Shown here: positions 20,101 through 29,386 of the stretch, in pieces
Position numbering within the stretch: the first letter of the stretch is position 1
Layout of the letters: the number at the start of each line of letters is the position of its first letter
DNA from: CAIZQW01 sp037133395
Lineage (GTDB): Bacteria; Verrucomicrobiota; Kiritimatiellia; RFP12; UBA1067
DNA: 64,000 nt
Assembly (NCBI GenBank): GCA_037133395.1
Contig: JBAXOG010000001.1
Coordinates: 44,360-108,359 of the forward strand
Direction: 5' to 3'
Notes under the pieces: model-generated
Seen by the model: only the letters and a program-made list of their open reading frames with translations
Database searches by the model: none
Told to the model about the DNA's origin: nothing
Translations under genes and position numbers: made by a program

Positions 20101-21144
20101 CGGCTGAGGTTCTTTTCCGTCAGGGCTTTCCGCCGCGTTGCCAAATCCCACTTTGTTGGTCCAGCGCTGAACGCGGAACCCGCCGTACATATTGAGTTCC
20201 TGCAAAAACACATGCGCCGGCTGAGTCTGTTTCGCCCCATACCCGGTAATGAAGGTCAAGCGAAAGCGGCGGGCGGTTACCGGCTCGAAGGTGGCTGAGC
20301 CCATGGAAGGTCGGTTATTAAGGCCAGCAGGCGAATAATGAACCTTGCCGACGGGCACAAACGCTTTGCGGGCATCATCCCACGCCTCAACATCGGCCGT
20401 GAAAAACCGGCTCTGGAAGGCCGCACGAATGGCCATCGAGCGGGCAGGCACGGGGGTTGCGGTGCGCAGCTCAAACGTGCCGGGCAGTTTTGCCACAGTC
20501 TCGGTATCATTGTCAAACAGTTTTGCGCCTTCGGTCAACGGAACGCCTGAGGCGTCCACGACGGTGGTCTGAACGGTTCGCATGCTGAACTCGTCATGAA
20601 GCGGCGTAGGGAAGGCAAAGACGGCGATGTCCCGATAATAGTCCAGCCGCGCAGCGGGCTGTGGCAGAGCCGTCTCGATGCGATGTCCTCCTTCCACCAC
20701 GGTTTCGCTCCAGGCCAGTTCTTGCATGCTCAGTTCGGGCGTGACCCAGGGGCCGCCGCTGTTGGCCCAGCCCGGACAGTTGAAGCCAATACGCAGGCCC
20801 AAGTGGTCGGCCTCCTTGAGGATGAACCTCACGGCGTCTAACCATTGCGGACTGCGGGGTTTGACCGGTCCGGCCAATCCCAGTCCGATGTCAGCCACCA
20901 GAGCCCCCCCGATCCCCGCCCGCGCCATCGACTCTAAGTCCGCCTTAAGACCTTCATGCGTAAGATTGCCATTCATCAAGTCCCAGTAAACCCAGGGCTT
21001 GGAATGTGCGGCAGGCGTGATGAATGATTGCTCCAAGGTATCGTATTTTTTGGTATCGGATTCTGCCATCCCAGTAATACTTCCGACCAACATGATGAGA
21101 AACGGCCGCATCAAATGATGCCGTGTTTGGTGATGTGTCATCAT
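17140..21144 (-). CDS. GH106-family glycosidase (alpha-L-rhamnosidase type), copy B with inserted LamG-like domain
   Basis: 1334 aa with an N-terminal signal segment (PFLIMLVGSITGMAES). The catalytic part matches copy A almost block by block (VYWDLMNGNLTHEGLKADLE; IGFNCPGWANSGGPWVTPE). It is 178 residues longer, mainly because of an insertion at ~925-1090 that looks like a concanavalin A/LamG fold (GTFTMTFWARPTAE, GWIHVAVIYRAG, VPVLFINGKPVG). The C-terminal jelly roll (AEVKVNGKDLGTLWKPPF) is retained. The insertion could bind a substrate feature not recognised by copy A, so the pair may divide work on one polymer. It starts 14 nt after the GH78 stop, so translation within one operon is likely. 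Confidence 0.9.
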   Translation of the reverse strand: MMTHHQTRHHLMRPFLIMLVGSITGMAESDTKKYDTLEQSFITPAAHSKPWVYWDLMNGNLTHEGLKADLESMARAGIGGALVADIGLGLAGPVKPRSPQWLDAVRFILKEADHLGLRIGFNCPGWANSGGPWVTPELSMQELAWSETVVEGGHRIETALPQPAARLDYYRDIAVFAFPTPLHDEFSMRTVQTTVVDASGVPLTEGAKLFDNDTETVAKLPGTFELRTATPVPARSMAIRAAFQSRFFTADVEAWDDARKAFVPVGKVHYSPAGLNNRPSMGSATFEPVTARRFRLTFITGYGAKQTQPAHVFLQELNMYGGFRVQRWTNKVGFGNAAESPDGKEPQPKREETLAPERVVQLTERMNAAGRLTWDAPAGRWTVVRMGHIPTGAESAPLPSGMHALEVDKYSSEACDVYYDGMMKPILQSVGPEIAKKAVANHHVDSYEVGWQNWTRKFPSEFKDRRGYDMAVWLPALTGRVVGSLEQSESFLWDFRRTICDCYSDHHIGRLAQRCREDGLFFSTEAYDGPFEYLQAGGHSDVPMTEIWIGSPIGSRPRMAASSAGHLYERQIIGSEEFTGLEKWDQHPATMKALADWSYCVGVNRLLMVVFTGQPWTDPHLRPGMTLGSWGCHLDRSNTWWEKGGTQWHAYLWRCQAILQQGSPVADVLYYLGDDAPNGGGNNPPVPPEGYDGDGLNGEILARLKVADGKLVLPGGKTYRYLVMPEHGRMTLASLNQVARLARDGASVLGPKPQGSPSLADQGRQAKFTALAKELWGDTAATSGECKSGAGRVNWGRKVEAVMKADGVAPDFDYDPNTGMDLHFVHRMIEGSDVYFVANSSPRGGWVNCQFRVNGKVPELWYPETGKIELASVYEQTPAGMRVGLNLKQEEAVFVLFRKPLPAEHSRTVVGLSCNGREILPAAMPSREDLSGTFTMTFWARPTAEIDVPAQHTRGLDWGNQNYAVYPPAGHLLYGDKGHSGAGVSVGTNGVCVLESWAWNFPAVLSWKAPQTLYGWIHVAVIYRAGVPVLFINGKPVGTGLKSGNTVHAGVNVTSPQAQMTKPFQGEVARLAKYAWAMTEAEITQLAQAAPDAKESDSLLTLTTEATGSLRFQAEAGGQYELKLSGGGGRAIIVPPSPEPLRLGGPWKLEFPAGWGAPERTTIDKLVSWPEHSDPGVRYFSGTAKYGTVFAVPAAWRRRQRSLTLDLGDVQVIAEVKVNGKDLGTLWKPPFRLDVTDVIKTGTNELEVKVTNLWPNRLIGDEQYPDDCTPKGTWKAGGIPAWPEWLQKGQHRPEPRRMTFTTYKHWKKDDALLPSGLIGPVVLRAAEQSVIPMR

Positions 21145-21158
21145 TATTATTTTTCCTG

Positions 21159-24100
21159 CTACTGCTGCTTGCCCGTCAGTTGGATCTGCCCCTGCCAGTA
21201 GTGTTGTCCGTCCTTATCTACCTGGATCTCGATTGTTCGTGGCTTGCCGATGTCTTGGCCGGGGTCAAGGTTCAATCCAAGTTTTCCCACCTCTCGATCC
21301 ATCATCGTCCGCTCAATCCGTGCCTCCCCATCTGAATCTTCTGCCAGGATCTCAATCTCGTTGAGTTGCGCTATGGGGTTCGAGGGAGATTCCATTTCGA
21401 GAATCGTCAAGCGAAATTCCTGAGCCAACAGATTGCCAACGGGGATTGTGAAAACCTCCACTCTTCTCCCTGTCTTAATGTCCATCTCGCGGATGGTTTT
21501 CCATTCACCCTTCGGATCAAGATACTCCAGCCGGATGCGTTTGCAAAAAAAGGCAGGGTGCGAAGCGTGCAACACCAGCCGGTTAACCCGTTCGGGTCTC
21601 TCCAACTTCATCGTGATCACATGGGGCAAAGGAGCAGCTAGTTTAGAATGCCAACGATTTTTCGTACTGTGATTGACGATATGGTCGCACAAGCGCTCAG
21701 CACGGTTGTTATTGTCCAGGATGCTGCTGACCGTCGGCACATAAGGCAGACTTTTCAAACTTTTCCAGCCGACAGGCAACTTACAGCACACCGTCAACGC
21801 TTGCTGCGTTCCAGAGCAGTTCTCGGCTGTCACCAGACTGACCGGCTCCGCGAACCCCGCCTTGATTTCTCTGTCAACACCCCCCTGGATCACGACGCGT
21901 TTGAGCAGGTTCAACCGCACCGCCAAGGGTATCGTCGCCGCATGTCCCTTGCTCGTTGTCCGGATCAACCCGACCACCAACACACTTCTGCAGCCGTTCG
22001 CCGACACCGGTGTCGAAAGCATACACTCAACCCGACAACTCGCTCCCGGCGCGAGAGTCCCGAGCATACCCCTAAAATCGAGTCGGCAATCAGACGGTGG
22101 TTGCAATTCAAGTTGCGCATCGACAAGCTCCTGCGCGCTACGGTTGGTCAAGGTCAATACAAAGGCAACCTTTCCGCCTGGCTCGCCAAGGATCGAAGAG
22201 GGATCTGACGCCCACTCGACAGCCAGCGTCCGCCCCAAGGCCAAGGCCGCGTCCACGGGCGTCACCTCAAACCGGTAAGATCCAGACCCCGCCTTGAAGG
22301 TCACATAATCGATTTCCTCCGCAGCTTTTTCGAGACCTGAAACTGGCTTGAACAGGGTTCCATCCCAAACCTTTGTGCCACCTTCGGTGATGACCACCTG
22401 TCCCGTACCGTCTTTCGGAACACTGATATCAGCGGTCGTGTTCGGCGGTATTTTCACATGGAGATGAATCTGCCCTTTTTCCCTTTTCCACGACGAGCTG
22501 ATTTCGCCGAAGGGTGAAATACGGCTTGCTGTCACAGAATTGAGTTTTTGAGGCAGCCCAGGACGAATGATAATATTTTTGTATCCAGGAGCAGCAGGGT
22601 CAACGCGGATGCCTGCCAACCCTTCATGCAAATACGCGCCGACGCTGACAAAACAGGAAATGTTATGTGCGCCGCCCTCCCACCAGTTCTCCCATATCGT
22701 CGTAGACTTATAATTTACAATGTGATCGAGCCACCCGGGAAAGTTCGTCTGGGTGACGACGCTATAAGCCGCTTCTGTCAAATCCAACCGGGGCAACATC
22801 CTCAACAGATGACTGGTTCCGATCGTGCCCGTGTCCAGATGACCGCCGCAACGTGCGTAAATATCGTTCTGCAACAGCTCGCCCAGTCCCTTGTAATAAG
22901 GGTCAGAAACAAGCCCGAAACTCATCGGAACAACTTGCGAACTTTGTCTGAAGCCCACCTTTTCTGCAGTTTCATAAGTGCCGTTTTTTGCATTATAAAA
23001 TGCTTTGCTGAAATCCTCTTTAATGGCCTGTGCCCATTGACCGTATTTCTGGGCATCGGACGCATATCCGAGGATGACCGCCGACCGGGCAATGACATTA
23101 ATGATATGGTAGAAATAACTCGTCGTGACGATGGCCGGTCCCTCCGGTCCTGCCGGTGAGTATTCACCGTACGGATATGGCACGACCCAGTCTCCAAGTC
23201 CTCCGACAATGATGTTGTCCGAGCCATTGGTCTGACGTTTTTTGATCGTCTCAACCCATTTTTTCCAGCTCTCATAATTATCCGCCAGAACTTGCTTATC
23301 GCCAAAGTAGAGATAATTATTCCACGCGCAAACCGACCACGCCCCCGCCCACGCCAGAGACCCGGGCCCCACTTTTTTAGCCGCGTGCGGAATGATCACA
23401 TTGACCGCATCGTGTTTTTCAAACTGATCCTTACAGTCACGCATCCATTTCTCAAAAAACAACGCGCAGTCGAAGTTACCGTATACTGATGGACCGGCTA
23501 GAGTGGCAAAATCTCCCCAGCCGCTTCTTTCACGCGTCGAATCAGAGCTGGGCCAGCCTTGAACGAGGCTTCGCACGGTCCACAAAACATTCTGCTGCAA
23601 TTGATTGAGCAAGGGATCGCTGCAGGAGAAACTTCCGATTTGCTCAAGGTCTGTATTCACCAGACACCCTTCGATACTGTTCAGCGTAGGCGTGCCGGGA
23701 AAACCCTTGAGCTGGACGTACTGGAATCCCACATAACTGAAACGGGGCTCAAAGGTCTCTTCTCCTTGACCCTTCAGAATACAGATGAATTGGTGGCGGC
23801 GTATTTTTTCACGAGAAACGAATTCATCGCCTCGCGTAGGCGTCTCGGCCATGCTTAACGTGACTTTGGTTCCGGCGAGCCCCTTCGCTTTCAACCGGAC
23901 CCTGCCAGCGAAATTCTGTCCCAGATCATAAACATAGACTCCTGGAGATGTCTCTTTCATTGAAACAGGCTTGATGGCTTTCGTAATCCTGACCGGCGGC
24001 ATCATTTGTGCCGTCAGTTTACCTTTGGGTTCGGGCACTGACTTGGCTGCCTGCCACGCGGAGTCGTCAAAACCGGAATGATCCCAGTTTTCCTGTTCAG

Positions 24101-25127
24101 TCCGGGCATCATAGATCTCACCCGTATGGGGGTCATCCCAGAGGATGGGGCTGTCCGCGGTTTTCCAACTGTGGTCACTCACCACGGTGTCCACGCTTCC
24201 GTCGGCGTATCGGATTTCGAGATGGAACAGAAGTTTCGGCTGACCTGTCCACCCCGCCTCATTTTCCGCGGCTGTTCCTCGGGTGATCACGTTGTACCAT
24301 CCGCGGCCAAGCAGGGTGCCGATGGTATTGTCACCCTTTTTTATTTGCTTGGAGATGTCATACGACAGGTAATAGAGTGTCTTCTCATAATCACTACGGG
24401 CGGGGTTGTTCACCCCGATATTCAGGGTCGTTCCGTTAACATGCAACTCGAAACAGCCTAAGCCGCAAACACTCACGATCGCTGAGGCCACTTTCTTTTC
24501 TGGACTGATCACAAAATCCTTGCGTAACATCGGAGCGGGACTCTGCTTAGGTCCAAAAGAATACAGATTCCACAGGGTTGTATTGAGATAAAACTGAACA
24601 ACCTGTGAGCCGAATTGCTTATCCTCGGCTTCACGCCTGTCGCTTTTTTCCTTGAGATAGGCGGCCTCTTCCCAACGGCCAATCCACTGCGCATTTTTCC
24701 AGTCCATCCGATTGATCGGTCCCATGATAAAACAGGCTGCGTCACTCCATGTGTTGGCGACTCCTTTGCCATCCCACACCCGCACCGACCAGAAATATGT
24801 TCGCCCTGACTGCAAGGCCCGGCCTTCGTATTCGACATTGCCGCTGCGGTCCGACACCACTTTGCCGCTATCCCACGCACACCGTTCGAGGTGCTGTAGA
24901 AAATTCTTATCTTCGCCCACCAGAATTTGGTAAGCCAACTGCATCTGACTGCGGGAGGTCGCGGACAGTGTCCAGGAGAAACGCGGGCGCAGGTTATCAA
25001 CCCCCACCGGGTTCTGCAAGTACTCACACCGCAACTGCTGAGGGTTGATGAACCCATCGGCTTTTACGGCAACAGACATAAAACCGACTAGCAATACTGC
25101 TAGACTCGCTGATTTAGAATGATTCAT
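21159..25127 (-). CDS. GH78-family alpha-L-rhamnosidase, multidomain, secreted
   Basis: 1322 aa with a signal peptide (SLAVLLVGFMSVAVKADG). The first ~100 residues have the family opening (LRCEYLQNPVGVDNLRPRFSW). Then come the N-terminal beta-sandwich domains (ISPEKKVASAIVSVCGLGCF; YDLGQNFAGRVRLKAKG) and the (alpha/alpha)6 barrel, with DSTRERSGWGDF carrying the probable acid residues. Next is the C-terminal rhamnosidase domain (ASRISPFGEISSSWKREKG). After ~960 there is an extra NEW3-like beta sandwich, and ~1170-1320 resembles an F5/8-type C carbohydrate-binding domain (RVNRLVLHASHPAF ... FRLTILEMESPS). GH78 enzymes release alpha-L-rhamnose. The additional domains make it long for the family and suggest anchoring on polymer or cell surface. 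Confidence 0.9.
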   Translation of the reverse strand: MNHSKSASLAVLLVGFMSVAVKADGFINPQQLRCEYLQNPVGVDNLRPRFSWTLSATSRSQMQLAYQILVGEDKNFLQHLERCAWDSGKVVSDRSGNVEYEGRALQSGRTYFWSVRVWDGKGVANTWSDAACFIMGPINRMDWKNAQWIGRWEEAAYLKEKSDRREAEDKQFGSQVVQFYLNTTLWNLYSFGPKQSPAPMLRKDFVISPEKKVASAIVSVCGLGCFELHVNGTTLNIGVNNPARSDYEKTLYYLSYDISKQIKKGDNTIGTLLGRGWYNVITRGTAAENEAGWTGQPKLLFHLEIRYADGSVDTVVSDHSWKTADSPILWDDPHTGEIYDARTEQENWDHSGFDDSAWQAAKSVPEPKGKLTAQMMPPVRITKAIKPVSMKETSPGVYVYDLGQNFAGRVRLKAKGLAGTKVTLSMAETPTRGDEFVSREKIRRHQFICILKGQGEETFEPRFSYVGFQYVQLKGFPGTPTLNSIEGCLVNTDLEQIGSFSCSDPLLNQLQQNVLWTVRSLVQGWPSSDSTRERSGWGDFATLAGPSVYGNFDCALFFEKWMRDCKDQFEKHDAVNVIIPHAAKKVGPGSLAWAGAWSVCAWNNYLYFGDKQVLADNYESWKKWVETIKKRQTNGSDNIIVGGLGDWVVPYPYGEYSPAGPEGPAIVTTSYFYHIINVIARSAVILGYASDAQKYGQWAQAIKEDFSKAFYNAKNGTYETAEKVGFRQSSQVVPMSFGLVSDPYYKGLGELLQNDIYARCGGHLDTGTIGTSHLLRMLPRLDLTEAAYSVVTQTNFPGWLDHIVNYKSTTIWENWWEGGAHNISCFVSVGAYLHEGLAGIRVDPAAPGYKNIIIRPGLPQKLNSVTASRISPFGEISSSWKREKGQIHLHVKIPPNTTADISVPKDGTGQVVITEGGTKVWDGTLFKPVSGLEKAAEEIDYVTFKAGSGSYRFEVTPVDAALALGRTLAVEWASDPSSILGEPGGKVAFVLTLTNRSAQELVDAQLELQPPSDCRLDFRGMLGTLAPGASCRVECMLSTPVSANGCRSVLVVGLIRTTSKGHAATIPLAVRLNLLKRVVIQGGVDREIKAGFAEPVSLVTAENCSGTQQALTVCCKLPVGWKSLKSLPYVPTVSSILDNNNRAERLCDHIVNHSTKNRWHSKLAAPLPHVITMKLERPERVNRLVLHASHPAFFCKRIRLEYLDPKGEWKTIREMDIKTGRRVEVFTIPVGNLLAQEFRLTILEMESPSNPIAQLNEIEILAEDSDGEARIERTMMDREVGKLGLNLDPGQDIGKPRTIEIQVDKDGQHYWQGQIQLTGKQQ

Positions 25128-25158
25128 TTATTCTTTCTGAGAAGCTTCGCCGCTGTTA

Positions 25159-26667
25159 TCACAAAAACCTGATCATCGTCCCCTTAGGCGGCGCGCCCTC
25201 GGTCGTATAGTAATAACCGCCGCCGCTTAACGCGGGCGACAGATCCCTTGCCCCACCATTATTATTTGCCCCGTAAACCCGATTAGGTTGCAATAGTTCG
25301 CCATTGACCGACAACATCCTGATCGTATTGGTGCCCGTGAACGCCAGATTGTTCGTCGCCCCCGTAGCGATAGTGACACACACGTTTGTCGACAGCATTT
25401 GATTCAATGCCAGCGTGCCCGCTGTAATCGTCACATCCCCGCTGAAGGTATTCGTTGCTGATAACGTCAGCGTGCCCGTGCCCTTCTTGGTCAGCTTACC
25501 GATCTGGCCGGGGGCATCCTTCAAAACAGATGAAATGGTGACTTCATAGCCCCCGTCGTCAATGATCGCGCCATTCGTCGTGACCGTTACATTAACAAAG
25601 TTTGCGTATGTGTTCCCAAGGGTCATGAGGTTTGTATTGTTTGCTCCCGCGCCGTTCAATAGCGTTCCCCCGTCAAACTGAAAATTCTGGACACGGCTCG
25701 TAGAGGGATATCTCCCCACGATTCCACCCGCACCCACTGCCAGCGTTCCCCCGCAAAGGAATACCTGTCCGGTATTACTGCCAGCGTAACTGTATCCAAC
25801 TTTATACGCATTAACCACACCATCACGGATAATGAGATTACCCAAGGCACTATCATTAATCGCCAGCCAAATACCGTCCGTGCTATTTGTGGCATTAACC
25901 GTTCCACCGTCAACCGTCATCGTGCCATAGCCGCCCTGCCCCACCCGCAACGAATTCGCCACATTCAACGTTCCGCCACTGGCCACGGTGATGGTTCCGG
26001 TATCGCCGCTATAATAGGCCGTCCACAGACTGCCCGCAATATTGGCGGTGCCATTATTGCTGACGATCAGGCTCCCTGTACCATAAACCGCATCATATAA
26101 GCTGCCAGACACTGTCAACGTTCCGGCGTTCACAACCGCAGTGCCATTGCCATTACGGGATGTTGTATTAGGGTAAGACCCCAGACGCAATTCCCCTCCA
26201 ACGGCAACTGTACCGCCTGAAGCAATATGAAGGGCACCTGTACCACCCGATGCATAGCCTACATGAAGAGTAGGCGTAGTTGTAGAGGGACCTTTCACCG
26301 TCAATGTCCCAGCATTAAGCGTATAGACACCCGTTCCGGTGTTGCCAATGTAAGAAGGACTCGCTGCGTTTGTAAGCGTCAAGGCGCCGCCATCTTGGAT
26401 CACATATCCACTGCCGACGGAAGAGCCAACGGTTACATGCGAGTTGGTGACAATTGCCGTGGTGATGCGGGCGGCACCGCCATTATTGATCAAAACGTAC
26501 ACCCCAGCCGGAGCCCCGCTCGGATTCCAATTGCCCGCCGTCTCCCACGCATTGGTCGCGCCAGTCGTGCCTGTCCAGGTCGCCCCCTGTGCGGTCCCTG
26601 TCGCCAACGACAGCAATACGAGTGCTTTCATACAGAACATGCTCTCATTCTTACTCATTATTCTCAT
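25159..26667 (-). CDS. Secreted autotransporter-associated beta-strand repeat (PATR) protein
   Basis: 502 aa from the ATG at 26667, preferred because GAGGAG lies 7 nt upstream; a signal peptide ends at about ATGTAQG. The body is low-complexity Gly/Thr/Asn/Ala beta-repeat sequence, with many short G-x-G-x-L/V-T-V units that suggest a beta-helix or beta-solenoid. Near residue 400 it has the hallmark LTKKGTGTLTLSATNTFSG of the autotransporter-associated beta-strand repeat. There is no recognisable translocator barrel or PEP-CTERM-type sorting tail; the C-terminus reads TEGAPPKGTMIRFL. Its place between GH92 and GH78 suggests a surface or matrix protein that helps with glycan handling, which is inference. 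Confidence 0.8.
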   Translation of the reverse strand: MRIMSKNESMFCMKALVLLSLATGTAQGATWTGTTGATNAWETAGNWNPSGAPAGVYVLINNGGAARITTAIVTNSHVTVGSSVGSGYVIQDGGALTLTNAASPSYIGNTGTGVYTLNAGTLTVKGPSTTTPTLHVGYASGGTGALHIASGGTVAVGGELRLGSYPNTTSRNGNGTAVVNAGTLTVSGSLYDAVYGTGSLIVSNNGTANIAGSLWTAYYSGDTGTITVASGGTLNVANSLRVGQGGYGTMTVDGGTVNATNSTDGIWLAINDSALGNLIIRDGVVNAYKVGYSYAGSNTGQVFLCGGTLAVGAGGIVGRYPSTSRVQNFQFDGGTLLNGAGANNTNLMTLGNTYANFVNVTVTTNGAIIDDGGYEVTISSVLKDAPGQIGKLTKKGTGTLTLSATNTFSGDVTITAGTLALNQMLSTNVCVTIATGATNNLAFTGTNTIRMLSVNGELLQPNRVYGANNNGGARDLSPALSGGGYYYTTEGAPPKGTMIRFL

Positions 26668-26726
26668 AATCATTCTCCTCTTGTCTGATTTAATTGACAC
26701 CATCATAACGCATACATCTCGTGGGT

Positions 26727-26748
26727 GGCATCCCCTTTTCGGGGGAGG
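26727..26748. repeat. CCCC-TTTT-GGGG hairpin in the PATR leader region
   Basis: A CCCC/GGGG hairpin (core ATCCCCTTTTCGGGGGAGG) lies 60-80 nt upstream of the PATR start. Nearly the same text occurs upstream of the histidine kinase gene at 31772-31792. In both leaders it is followed, in the same order, by a second palindrome and by a GATATTCCAAYATTC block. The remainder of the 26668-27067 gap holds the 26914-26964 palindrome and GGAATATTGGAA-type inverted text, but no ORF that I can support. Confidence 0.5.
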
Positions 26749-26913
26749 GAGTTGTTTGAAATGTGTTGTTAATGTGTTAGTTGAAGAATTGAACGTTCAA
26801 CACCGAATGCACGGGCAAGCGAACCGCCCGCAGAGCGGGAATAAACGAGAGAGTAACTTGGACAGGGAATAATGGAATGGCGGAATACTGGAATATTGGA
26901 AGAAGGCACTCTT

Positions 26914-26964
26914 GGGAGGGACGAGCGTTTGCTCGTCCAAGGCACGCAGACGCGTGCCCCTCCC
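26914..26964. repeat. Three-way-junction palindrome, copy A
   Basis: The outer stem GGGAGG (26914-26919) pairs with CCTCCC (26959-26964). Inside are two perfect 7-bp hairpins with 4-nt loops: GACGAGC-GTTT-GCTCGTC (26920-26937) and GGCACGC-AGAC-GCGTGCC (26941-26958). A second copy at 52866-52915 differs at a paired position in the second hairpin (G:C here, T:A there) while keeping pairing. It sits in the gap between GH92 and the PATR gene. Confidence 0.7.
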
Positions 26965-27067
26965 ATAGTAGCAATTTCTCTTTCCCCATCATTCCAACAT
27001 TCCCACCTGTCCGCCGGAGCCTTGGCAAAGGCGGATATTCCAACATTCCAGTGAAGTTAGAGGCAAT

Positions 27068-29374
27068 TTAAAATGCCGATATCGTCTTCGAGAAAGAATA
27101 GGGCGCGTCTGTGTCTGAGGTTCCCCGCGTGACGTTGGGCTTGTCCGTCATGTCGAAGTCAAGTGTGGAACCCTTCTTCAGCGTTTCAACTATCAAAAAA
27201 TTTCCAGTGTACTTTTTGTTGTTTAGCTTCATGCCCGCGATGTAGCGGTTGACCGCGCTGTTCTCAGGCGCTTTGATGACAAGCTTCTGGCCGTTCTCAA
27301 AGGTCACGGTCGCCTTCTTGAAGAGTGGCGCGCCCAACACGACTTCACCACTGCCGGGACACACAGGATAAAAGCCAAGCGCGGACCACACATACCACGC
27401 GGAGGTCTGCCCGTTGTCTTCGTCGCCACAGTAGCCGTCCGGCGCAGGCGTGTAGAGCCGGTCCATCACTTCGCGCACCCAGCGTTGCGTCTTCCAGGGT
27501 TCGCCTGCATACGCATAGAGGTAAATCACATGCTGGATCGGCTGGTTGCCATGCGCGTACTGCCCGAAGTTCATAATCTGCATCTCGCGGATCTCGTGGA
27601 TCACCTGCTTATAGTAACTCTCATCGAAGACGGGGGGCAATGTGAAGATCTCATCCAGCTTCGCAACAAATGGTTTGCGTCCGCCCATGAGATCGATCAG
27701 CCCCTGCACATCGTGAAAGACCGACCACGAGTAGTGAAGACTGTTACCCTCTGTGAAATCACCGCCCCATTTGAAGGGATTGAACTCCTTGTCGAACGTG
27801 CCGTCCGCGTTACGACCAACCATCCACCCCTTTTCTTTTGAAAAAAGGTTTTGATAGTTCATGGCGCGCTTCGCAAAGCGATCAATCTCTGCCTGCGGAT
27901 GCTTCAAATCAACGGCTAATTTCCAGATGCACCAGTCGTTATACGCGTATTCCAGTGTACGCGCTGCGCTCTCGTTGATGCCGATGTCGCGCGGTACATA
28001 GCCGCGTTCCAGATAGGCCTCAACGCCTAGCCTTCCTGTAGATTTGATTGTCGGATGCGCATGCTCCGCGCCATGTACGACCGCTCCATAAAGCGTGGCG
28101 ATATCATAGCCGCCGCGCGCGTTGCTCAGCCAGGCATCCGCTACGATTGAGGCCGAGTTGTTGCCGACCATGCAATCGCGATGACCCGGACTCGCCCACT
28201 CCGGCAGCCAGCCACTCTCGCGATAGCAGTTCTCCAGACCTGCGGTCATCTTGGCGTTCATCGACGGATAGAACACATTCAACAGCGGGAAGAGCGAACG
28301 GAAGGTATCCCAGAAGCCGCTGTCCGTAAAATAGTATCCCGGCTTGACCTCGCCCGTATGGGGACTGTAATGAACCGGCTTGCCTGCGGCATCAATCTCG
28401 TAAAACATGCGCGGAAAGAGCAGTGAGCGGTAGAGGCAGGTGTAGAAGACGCGATACTGATCCAATGTGCCACCCTCGACCACGATACGGCCCAATTCCG
28501 TGTTCCAAGCCTGCTTGCCATTTTCGCAAAGCGCATCAAAGGAATCGGAACCAAGCTCTTTCAAATTGAGTTCCGCCTGTTCAAGACTGATGAATGACGA
28601 GGCGACACGGACGTGTATGCGGTCACCGCGAGCAGCGGCCTTGAACTGCACCCGCGCGCCGACATGATTGTCCTGCAACTCCAGTGTGCCTTCTTTCAGC
28701 TCCTTGTCTTTCCAGGAAGTCGCCGTAACAAAGGGTTGATCAAAGACCAGCACAAAATAGTTTTTAAAATTCGCGGGCACGCCGCCGCTGTTACGCGTAG
28801 ACCATCCCACGATTTTACGCTGTTCGGGAATGATCTTGATGTACGAGCCTTTGTCAAACGCATCCACAACTATATAGGCTTGATCTGTCTTAGGATACGT
28901 CACATGGAACAACGCCGCACGTTCGGTGGGCGTCACTTCGACGGTCGTATCATAGTCCGCCAGATAGACACTGTACCGATACGGCGTGGCCTTCTCAGCC
29001 TTGTGCGAAAACCAACTGGCGCGCGCCTCTTCGGTGAAGCCCGCCTTACCTGTAACCGGCATGATGGAGAACTGACCGTAGTCATTGATCCACGGGCTCG
29101 GCTGATGCGTCTGCTTGATTCCCACGATCTGATAGGCATCATAACTATAGGTCCAGCCATTTCCCATCTTGCCCGTTTGCGGCGTCCAGAAATTCATGCC
29201 CCACGGCCGAGCGATCACGGGATAGACATTACCGGACGAGAGTTTGAATTCACTGTCTGTGCCCATCAGTGGCAGCACATAAGAAACCGGATCGCTCATC
29301 GTTTCCGCACCGCACAGCCACGCGAAACTCAGCATTCCGACTAATTCCCATCCTAAATAACCATGACGTTGCAT
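27068..29374 (-). CDS. GH92-family glycosidase (alpha-mannosidase type), secreted
   Basis: 768 aa with a signal peptide (LVGMLSFAWLCGAETM). Family marks run through the chain: GTDSEFKLSSGNVYPVIARP at the start, GFWDTFRSLFPLL in the barrel, and GDEDNGQTSAWYVWSALGFY near residue 650, which is the conserved catalytic and Ca2+-binding region of GH92. Enzymes of this family are Ca2+-dependent exo-acting alpha-mannosidases with varied linkage preference. It is the first enzyme after the two-component system, 12 nt downstream of the response regulator stop, so kinase, regulator and enzyme are probably one transcript. Confidence 0.92.
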   Translation of the reverse strand: MQRHGYLGWELVGMLSFAWLCGAETMSDPVSYVLPLMGTDSEFKLSSGNVYPVIARPWGMNFWTPQTGKMGNGWTYSYDAYQIVGIKQTHQPSPWINDYGQFSIMPVTGKAGFTEEARASWFSHKAEKATPYRYSVYLADYDTTVEVTPTERAALFHVTYPKTDQAYIVVDAFDKGSYIKIIPEQRKIVGWSTRNSGGVPANFKNYFVLVFDQPFVTATSWKDKELKEGTLELQDNHVGARVQFKAAARGDRIHVRVASSFISLEQAELNLKELGSDSFDALCENGKQAWNTELGRIVVEGGTLDQYRVFYTCLYRSLLFPRMFYEIDAAGKPVHYSPHTGEVKPGYYFTDSGFWDTFRSLFPLLNVFYPSMNAKMTAGLENCYRESGWLPEWASPGHRDCMVGNNSASIVADAWLSNARGGYDIATLYGAVVHGAEHAHPTIKSTGRLGVEAYLERGYVPRDIGINESAARTLEYAYNDWCIWKLAVDLKHPQAEIDRFAKRAMNYQNLFSKEKGWMVGRNADGTFDKEFNPFKWGGDFTEGNSLHYSWSVFHDVQGLIDLMGGRKPFVAKLDEIFTLPPVFDESYYKQVIHEIREMQIMNFGQYAHGNQPIQHVIYLYAYAGEPWKTQRWVREVMDRLYTPAPDGYCGDEDNGQTSAWYVWSALGFYPVCPGSGEVVLGAPLFKKATVTFENGQKLVIKAPENSAVNRYIAGMKLNNKKYTGNFLIVETLKKGSTLDFDMTDKPNVTRGTSDTDAPYSFSKTISAF

Positions 29375-29386
29375 CTGAAATCCTCC

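Noticed and set aside
13732..20298. Long open frames on the plus strand opposite the GH106 genes (for example 15132-16184, 17128-18354, 18850-20298)
   Set aside because: They mirror high-GC coding sequence, show no known domain and lie wholly opposite strongly supported GH106 genes. The two paralogues give similar mirrored frames at matching places, as expected of shadows.
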